This document shows positions 46,701-56,700 of a DNA stretch of 64,000 nucleotides, piece by piece. The notes under the pieces are model-generated. The model was given only the letters and a program-made list of their open reading frames with translations, made no database searches and was not told where the DNA came from. How positions within the stretch are numbered: the first letter of the stretch is position 1; every line of letters begins with the position of its first letter. The stretch is from Mytilus edulis (Eukaryota > Mollusca > Bivalvia > Mytilida > Mytilidae), in the NCBI RefSeq assembly GCF_963676685.1, contig NC_092357.1, positions 22,286,647 to 22,350,646 on the forward strand. Reading direction: 5' to 3'. A program made the translations under genes and the position numbers.

Positions 46701-49700
46701 TTTACTGATACCACTTTGACTTCAACCAAATAACCATGACGACAAACATTTTATTTTAGATCGTATTACTTAGGAAAACATTCAATGGGTAGTATTGATT
46801 TCTGTGCTTAGTCTTCCGTTTCTTCAAATTTCCATATTTAATCATAATTTTTATTTGTTTCTTTTAAAAGATTTTTTTTCAAAATTTGCCCTGACAACCA
46901 ATCAGACAATTGTTTTAATTATAAAGACAAAGAATTGTACCAACATTTGAAACTAAGGATCGCCATACTTGATGCACTTTGAAATCAATAGCTATCATGA
47001 CAGTGCATCTCCGATACAATTACATACATGATTAACAGATTATTTCATTTTCTATAATACCAAAATATAGAAGTTGCTTATAATTCACATGTAAAAAGTA
47101 ATCAAAAATATAATACATGTACGAATGTTTTACTTCTTTCAGAAACAGACAAAGTTGCGTTTATGGCTAAAAATTCAGTTGCGTTGCAAAAACTCCCTTC
47201 AAAGTCAGTTGTTGTATTTAACTCAGCCATAACGAACCTGGGGAATGGCTACAACTCATACACTGGAATTTTTACAGCTCCTTCAAACGGAGTCTACGTC
47301 TTTTCCTGGACAATCTTGGGTCAGCAGTGGAAAAATTTTTACACCGAACTTACTCTTAACGGAAATGTTGTAGCAAGAAACTATGTATCGGCAGTGAATG
47401 TACAAGATCACCCTTCGGGAAGTCAAAACGTTGTTCTTGAAATCAAGAAGGATGACAAAGTACTTGTTAGGGTCCAAGCCGGACATAAAGGACAGTACAT
47501 GTATGCAGATGGATGGTCATCTTTCAGTGGTTATAAACTTTAGAACATGTAGAAGATGTGCATGTTACATTGATAAAAAGTTTTAAGATATTATTTTATC
47601 ATTATTATTACATATATGATCGAGTGGTCTAAGTGGTTTGATACATTTTCGTTGAACAAGTTTAGGGTCCAGCTGAAACCTGCCTCCGGGTGCTGGATTT
47701 TCTTGCTGTGTTGAAGACCCGTTGGTGGCTCAGTTTCGGCTCTTTGGTCGGGTTGTTGCCTCTTTGACACATTAACATTTGCATTTGTGATTGCACAGTA
47801 CACGTTCGGCCCTTAAGATTGACACCAGACTACATCAATAACAAACGCTTGACTCCTCTGAACCCTCAAACCATTTCCTCCAAAAGAAAGAACGATGAAA
47901 GACAATCGAAAATGCGATTCACACACAGTGCAAACAGCAAGGGCTCTGTTCATACACAAAAAGTTTTTCAGAAAATTTACCTGACAGACGAGTTCGTTTT
48001 TTTCTCCTTAGAAAAAAGTTGCAGACTTGATATAGCCATAACATGTGGCGGGGTTTCAGTATGTAAGTTTACAAAACCCCTACCCAATTCGCGTATTTTG
48101 CGTATCTAGACCACCTTTAGTTAAATTATAAAGACAATAAAAAAAATCTGCACTGTTCAGATACCAACAGGAATACCACTAAATTGAACCCGACAAAAAA
48201 ACAAAATGTTTTGAAATCTAGATGATTTTGGTTTATTTGTTGTTCTGTGTTGCTGTCTTATGATAGTCTAGATAGAGGGTCCTCATTTCTAATTTAGATT
48301 TGTCAGTAAATTTTGCTCTATTTTTCATACTTTTTACCAATTATTCTCTGTTAGTTACCTTTTAGAACCTCAATATTCTTTTTTATGTCAAATTTCTCTG
48401 TTCTTTATAATTTTTGCGCATTGTTCTCTATTCTGGAAATCATCCTCACAACTCTTTCTTATTTACGGTTACTTAAATTCTCTTTATCATGATAGATATT
48501 TTATAATGGAATTAAAACTTCATAAAGAAAAAGTTGAACGATTTTAATTTATTCGATATCCAGCTCATTGTTGAGCGACCTATATTTGCTTTTTTGTAAG
48601 TATTTAGTCACAGGCTCTGAAAAAAAGTTGTCTCTTTTGTGAAGAGCTGTGTTATTTGAAATCATATCGCATCTTTTTATTTATATATTGAGTAAAGAAT
48701 TGTTAATCAAGTATAGATATAAAAAGTAAGGAGATGTAGTATGATACAGCTCATGAGAAAACTCTCCATCAGAGACCAAACGACTCAGAAATGACCGCCT
48801 CTAACTTACTGTACGCCAATCAACCGCATATATATATATAGTCAGCTATTAAAGTCCATGAAATGACAAATGTAAAACATTTCAAACGAGGAAAACAGTT
48901 GTCTAAATCATTTACAATAATGGTCAGGATCCTGTAATTCAGTGGTCGTCGTTTGTTTTAAATGTGTTACATATTTTTTTTTCGATATTTTTTTCAATAA
49001 ATAAGGCCGTTAGTTTCTCGTTTGAATTGTTTTACATTGTCATTTCAGGGCCTTTTATAGCTGATTATGCGGTATGGGCTTTGCTCATTGTTGAAGACCA
49101 TATGGTGACTTATAGTTGTTAATTACTGTGTCATTTTGGCCTCTTGTGGAGAGTTGTCTCATAGGCAATCAAACCACATCTTCTTTTTTATAAAAACTAT
49201 AATAATATGATAAATAGCATCAAACACCAGCACCACACACCACCCAATACATTACAGCTCGGATCCGATCCTGACCTGGATTTTTTATGGATTTACATTT
49301 GTTTTATTTTCAATCTATGAATAAGCAGTTGAAGTAAAATATTATTATTGTATTACTTACTTAGGTGTATTAAGCGCATTTTTTGCGATAATGGCTTCCT
49401 CTTGGGTTCTCATAAGAGCCGGATGTAATGCAGACTTCAAACATTCAGCTTCTGCGTCTGCGTATGTCATACCTAACACTACCGGTAGATAGTTAACTAT
49501 AATAGAAAAAAAGGAAATAAGTATATTCGTAGACAAAGAGCATTCATTTTCAGGAGGGGTATGCATCTTTGAAATTCTTTGTTTGGTTCTTGACAAAAAA
49601 CAAAATAATTCAAAAATAAGATAACGCGTTGTTTCTCTTGAAAAAAAGTGAATACAAATAATATGAAAACGATACGATCTAAAAAAAAAAAAATTTTAAA

Positions 49701-52700
49701 TGTGTGTATTGATTTTGTCAAGTTTTGGTAAACGTTGAAAAAATGTTTTTATCCCCCCCACGAAGATATCAAATAATTAACATCGACGAGTTATCATTCA
49801 TTCGGTATTATTGATCACAACGGATGTACCGATCTGACAGAGGATCCTAATTTCAAGGAGCAGTTAATGGATCAGATTCCTAAGGAGGAATTATGCTGCG
49901 TTAGAATTAGATCCAAATAGTGTTTAGACATCGTTACAAACTGTTCATTAATTGCCATTTGGTCATTAAGATTCGGATCAATTCGCATATTTCATGATTG
50001 TTAATTAAAATAAATATCAAATAGGTATATGATTTAAAAAAAAAATGCTAATTGTTAAAGGCCGTACAGAGACCTATTGTTGCTGACTTCTATGTCATTG
50101 GTGTCTGGTTGAGAGTTGTCTCATTGGCAACAATACAATATTTTCCTATCTCTGCATGTAATAAATTTGGTGTGTTTTGAGCGCTTTGTTGGTTTTGACC
50201 TGTATCGTGAATGCTGCAACCGAAAACTCTTGAAGCATAGGGTAAAAAAGTACTTGAATACATACGGTCATTATGATTAAAACAAGCCTTCAGAGAAATA
50301 GACAAATCCCTTTAAGGTCAAACAAACCTACATCATAAATCTTGTCGAAATTTTCCGAATGTCTTTCCCAAAAACAAGTCGAAGTTTCAAAATGTTGCTT
50401 CGTCTTTAAAAACACCAAATTCGTTTAAAGAGTCGTAATTTAGACTTATCAAAGTCAATATATTGATTTTATAAAACTGGAAATTTAAAAAAAAGAACTA
50501 AGATATTTAAAGTTCTAATTACCAGTCAAAGTCAATTTTATTTAGTAATAATGTCAAATGTTTATAGAAAAATCCATACTTAAACTTCAGTTTTACTTTG
50601 TCCTTTATATACTTCCGTAAGTATGTATCTTTATATATTTTGATTGAACCTTGACATAAAGCATGGTCTGTTCGATCTGTCATCTGTCCTTCTCGCCATG
50701 TTAAGTCCGATTTGGTCATCACAACTGCTACCCCCGTATGAGTTTGTGGTACAGTGGTATTCCAGTTGGTGTAAGACACTTCCTCAGCCATGTTTTGCCA
50801 GACGAAGTTGGTTCCGTTACCATATAATCCAATCCATATGTCGTTTGTAATAGTCCTAATACAATGTATATAATAAAAATGATCGATTTACCAAGTTTAT
50901 TTACCTCGAGTTGTTTTTGGTCGTCACCTCATATGCCATAATCGTATTCAGCGATAATTAAGAAGCAATTATTTCTAGTAGGGGAATTATCATTTGATTT
51001 GTATGGGAGAGGGGTCGCTAGAATGTAAAAAAAAGTATTCTGCATTGTTTTTAAGTTGTTATCTCTGTGATATCTTTTTATCTTTTAAGTTACTATATTC
51101 GATCCTGCATTTTTTTCTTTTAGTCTATCCTGTGTTTTTATTTTTAATAAATTGTCATCCTGCCTTTTTTTTTTTATTCAAAACTCCTGTTCTGCCTTTT
51201 TTCTAATTTCATAAAAAAAAATATTCTGTTCAAGTGGAGAACAAAAATAATATTCGGAATCGAGAATTTGATTGATAGCGTTGAAAAACTAAATGAAATA
51301 ACATAACCCCCAGCCCCTTGAAATTAAATGGTTTGTCCCTTAAGGCAAATAACAAACGGTGTAGCTGTGTTATAATGCATACAACATCCGTACTCTTTTT
51401 ATATTATGTATTAATTAAGGAACAAGAAATTTTGGCCTGAATTTATGTTCGTCAAATATTTTGTCATGTCGAGATCAAACTATATTAATAAAAAAAATGA
51501 TAATTCGTGTACAGCTATAAAGTAACAAAGATTAGTTCTCTGCACTCTTAGGTGGTAAGGGTGTCTTCCGCCATCTTGGATTGTAAAAAACAGAGAAGCT
51601 AAGGTCCAGATTTTCTAAAAAATTAGCAAAATTTGATGCAGGAATGCAGATATTTAATGGGAATTTTCATTTAAAAGAACCAATTTATAAGAATATAACT
51701 TATAAATATTAGTATTTTTACAAGAGTTGATTATTTTTGGTTGGTTTTTTAATTGATTTCAAATTGGAATTTAAAGGGGAGATAACTCTAAAACAGTGCA
51801 TTTTCTGAAGGATTCTTCATGGAATTTTCCTATTTTGTATTTTAGCCAGAAAAAACGTACGGTGACCCTATCTTTTCTTTTGATTTTCTTAAAGTATTGT
51901 TTGAAAGCCGTCTTTTCCTAATTTATTTTGCAATTCTATCATTTAGTTTATTTTCTAATCACAAAATGGTGTTTTTTCCTGTATAATCCATACAAAGTAT
52001 GTCATTTTGTCACCATCTGTAGCTTGAGAAAATGCACGGTGACCTATCATTTTTATTATATTTTTAAACATACATCAATAGATACTACGTTTTGGCAAAG
52101 TATGAACAAATTCTATCATTTTTATTTTAGACTCCCATACCACCTTAACTAGGATTTTATGTGTGTTGAACTTAAATAATTCGCAAAAGATTGTGTATGT
52201 CGGCGTCCCACATTAGTGAAAAGACCGACATGCAACAGACGTACAGAGAAATTAGATTAAGTCCGTAAGTTGGACGCGCGTTGCATTAGTTTGAAATTCG
52301 TCGAAATATAAAGGTATACGTTTGGTGAACACTGTAATTCCTGGAAATTCATATGCACCCTAAACATTTTCATTAAGCTCTAGCGTTTATCAAGCGTGTA
52401 CCTGTTCGCTACACGCACGTAATACATACGTTACGAGCGCGTTGAAAAACGCTACAGATAAGTTTAAGACACGTTTCGGGCACGTTGAATACGCCTCAAG
52501 ATTGTTCGACTTTTAATTGGGTATTTACTTGGATGTAGGAGGGTGTGTTTGTAACATACGTCTTACGTAGTTTCAGCGCTCTTAAACGTATAAAACGCAC
52601 CCGTGACGTATCAAAAACGAATTTTGACATTCATGGTAACCTGCTCCAAAATTTATAGTGGCAGATGTCCGTGTATTTACAAGGCCAAGGGAATCTATAA

Positions 52701-53679
52701 GTTATACAAACTCCCCATATATATAATTACATGTTCAAGACTCGCTGCAAGCACGGATAATCGTCCTAGGTACAAAAATTTACAACCGGGATGCGTCTCA
52801 AAAACGTTCAAGGGACGTTTTTCCTATGCATTCCATCTACGTCGGATAAACGCCAGACAAAAGACAACATACGATACTAAAATACTTGAATGCCCGATAA
52901 ACGCTGATGTACCCATCTCGTATGCCCTGAACACGCCTAATGAGTAGTGGATACGATATACAGATATGATTTACAAATTGAATGTGCTCAAAATTACTAG
53001 CATATTGGCAGCGCACATGGTTTTTTTTTGGCCACACAGGGCGTACATTTGTTTGTGATATACGTTGATGTGTGACGCCACTATTACTTTACAATATTTA
53101 GCACCAGAAATAAGTAAAATATTATGTTGCAATATATATATATATATATTAAAAATTAAATACACAAAAAGAGTTTTAAAAGCAGCATTGTCTAGCGCTT
53201 TCATCCATCTTGGGACTTTTCAAGACTATGAACGTCGTTATGGGGAACACATTAGTATTATGAAGTAACGTCATTGTTCGTAACATATTAGTAGTATGAC
53301 GCGACGTTATTGTTCATGTAACTACTAAGCATTAAGCTTGGCGTCAAACACTTTTATGAATTTTCTCTCTAGTTCTTTACGGTATTCTTCTGTTGGTTCC
53401 GTACATTTGAAGAACGGGAAAATTTTGAATTTTCCTCCCGCACAAATGTCTAATAATGCTTAGTAGTTACATGAACAATAACGTCGCGTCATACTACTAA
53501 TATGTTACGAACAATGACGTTACGTCATAATACTAATGTGTTCCCCATAACGACGTTCATAGTCTTGAAAAGTCCCAAGATGGATGAAAGCGCTAGACAA
53601 TGCTGCTTTTAAAACTCTTTTTGTGTATTTAATTTTTAATATATAATTCTGTACACTGCTTGAAAAGAAACTTTTTTTG

Positions 53680-53712
<33 letters not shown>

Positions 53713-56700
53713 TATACTATAAGTATCATCACTTACATGTCATATAGCTCATTCATAACACGGTTCATTGCCACAGGATTGTTTAACACTGCTAGTTGTC
53801 CTCCTATGGCCTGACATTCTTTTGAGGCTTCATAGAAGTTGTATAATCCCGAGAGAAGGCTAAAGGAAGGCTGAGCAGGAGCTTTAAATCAAGATTTTAT
53901 CATACATATTAATGATACAAATAATGTAGTTCGGTCGTTGGCGTTTGTTCAAGGGATTCATAAATTACAATAGTCATTTGTGGAACCCTTTATTGCTTGC
54001 TGTTCGATGTAAATCAAGGCTCCGTGTTTAGGACCTTTCTTTGACCTATAGTGGTTTACTAGTACTTTTACAAAATTGTGACTTTAATGGAGAGTTGTAT
54101 CATTGGCACTAATACATTACCACATATTTTTATATTTAAGTCATATTCGTCAAATAACTTTAATATCTGACTAATTCTTCCATTATACTATTTTAATCTG
54201 TCGGCAACTGTCCATTAGATTGTTCATTAAGCCATAGTTTTTCTGATGATATGCCAATTTTTTTCACATTCCCTCGGCATTTAGGAAAACTTGATATTTC
54301 CGTATCATTTTGAGATAGTTACGACATCGAATATATAACTTTACCACTATTCACCTCCTGGTTTTTTCTGTCTCCAAATGAACCAAACATGTCAATTTAA
54401 AAATAATACTAGTACTCATCTGGTCTGATATCTTGTAGGTATTCAAACGACGAACTATGAAAAAGGGCTAATATCTATATTGACCCCGAGGGCATATAAC
54501 TAATCTTGACTTCCGGCTAGTATTGGCCATATGCATTTAAAAACGAACATACAAGTACAAAATGTATGATAAGTATATATTATACCATGTCCTTTCACAA
54601 TTGTCCCTGGTATCATCCCGAGACTCCCACATCGGCCCCGAGGCTTTTGCCGAGAACCGATAGCGGTTAAGGTATGATACCAGAGCCAATATGGAAAAAG
54701 ACATGTTATAATCTATTTATCACATATTCAAATTCTGCAATAGAGAGAAAAAGAAATTATGACTATCTGATTAACTACAAATATATTTTTTATACGACCG
54801 CAAAAATTTTAATTTTTTGGTCGTATATTGCTATCACGTTGGCGTCGTCGTCGTCGTCCGAATACTTTTAGTTTTCGCACTCTAACTTTAGTAAAAGTGA
54901 ATAGAAATCAATGAAATAACACAAGGTTTATGACCACAAAAGGAAGGTTTGGATTGATTTTGGGAGTTTTGGTCCCAACATTTTAGGAATTAGGGGCCAA
55001 AAAGGGCCCAAATAAGCATTTTCTTGGTTTTCGCACTATAACTTTAGTTTAAGTGAATAGAAATCTATGAAAGTTTGACACAAGGTTTATGACCACAAAA
55101 GGAAGGTTGGGATTGATTTTGGGAGTTTTGGTTCCAACAGTTTAGGAATTAAGGGCCAAAAAAGGGCCCAAATAAGCATTATTCTTGGTTTTCGCACAAT
55201 AACTTTAGTATAAGTAAATAGAAATCAATGAAATTTTAACACAAGGTTTATGACCACAAAAGGAAGGTTGGGATTGATTTTTGGAGTTGAGGTCGCAACA
55301 GTTTATGAATTAGGGGCCAAAAAGGGGGGGAAATAAGCATTTTTTTTTTACCATTAAAGGAAGGTTAGGTTTGATTTTGGGAGTTTTGGTCCTAACAGTT
55401 TAGGAATAAGGGGCCCAAAGGGTCCAAAATTGAACTTTGTGTGATTTCATCAAAAATTGAATAATTGGGGTTCTTTGATATGCCGAACTATGTATGTAGA
55501 TTCTTAATTTTTGGTCCCGTTTTCAAATTGGTCTTCAAACTTCTTCAAACATTTTTTTGAGAGGATTAATATTCAACAGCATAGTGAATTGCTCAAAGGC
55601 AAAAAAAACCTTTTAAGTTCATTAGACCACATTCATTCTGTGTCAGAAACCTATGCTGTGTCAACTATTTAATTTTAGATTTAAAAAGTTTGAAGAAGAA
55701 ATCTTTAATTGATTTGTAAAATCTTGACATTTGTTTTTTGTAAAAAAAAACCATGTAATGTCAAAAATTTGATCACAATCCAAATTCAGAGCTGTATCAC
55801 GCTTGAATGTTTTGTCCATACTTGCCCCAACTGTTCAGGGTTCGACCTCTGCGGTCGTATAAAGCTGCGCCCTGCGGAGCACCTGGTTTTATCATGTACT
55901 GCAAACAAATGCATTGTAACATTCCCCTTATTTTTGAAATATGGTCCTTCTCTAAAGCTATAATTTGACTGAGGCTAAATCAATAACAGTTAGTTGCACA
56001 TTGTAAATATTGCCTATTGTAGCCAAATTCTTATAATTTTCAATACAAACACCGTCATTGTTAGCTATTGTCGTCATCCGGGCACAATAACTTATAACCT
56101 ATTTTGTTTGCCCCTGGCAATTTTGATATTATTACATTCGCAAAACCGAACGTATTCGTAACAACTATGTTATAATATAATGTATTACCTATGCATAACA
56201 AAATGTAGTTATCTAGGCACTTTCTTGTTCGCCAAGTAAAGGCAGATATTTCTTCCAAATAAGCATTATTTTTGCACCATAAATTTAGTATAAGTAAATA
56301 GAAATCTATGAAATTTAAACACAAGGTTTATGACCATAAAAGGAAGGTTGGGTTTGATTTTGGGAGTTTTGGTCCTAACAGTTTAGGAATAAGGGGCCCA
56401 AAGGGTCCAAAATTGAACTTTGTGTGATTTCATCAAAAATTGAATAATTGGGGTTCTTTGATATGCCGAATCTAACTATGTATGTAGATTCTTAATTTTT
56501 GGTCCCGTTTTCAAATTGGTCTACATTAAGGTCCAAAGGGTCCAAAATTAAACTTAGTTTGATTTTAACAAAAATTGAATCCTTGGGGTTCTTTGATATG
56601 CTGAATTTAAAAATGTACTTTGATTTTGATTATGGGCCCAGTTTTCAAGTTGGTCCAAATCAGGATTCCATATCATGTATTGTGCAATAGCAAGAAATTT

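Noticed and set aside
47819..48109. 96-codon plus-strand frame after the C1q gene
   Set aside because: No signal peptide, domain or splice evidence; composition matches flanking non-coding DNA.
52603..52947. 114-codon plus-strand frame
   Set aside because: Lies in a CG-word-rich segment, no domain pattern, no splice or initiation context.
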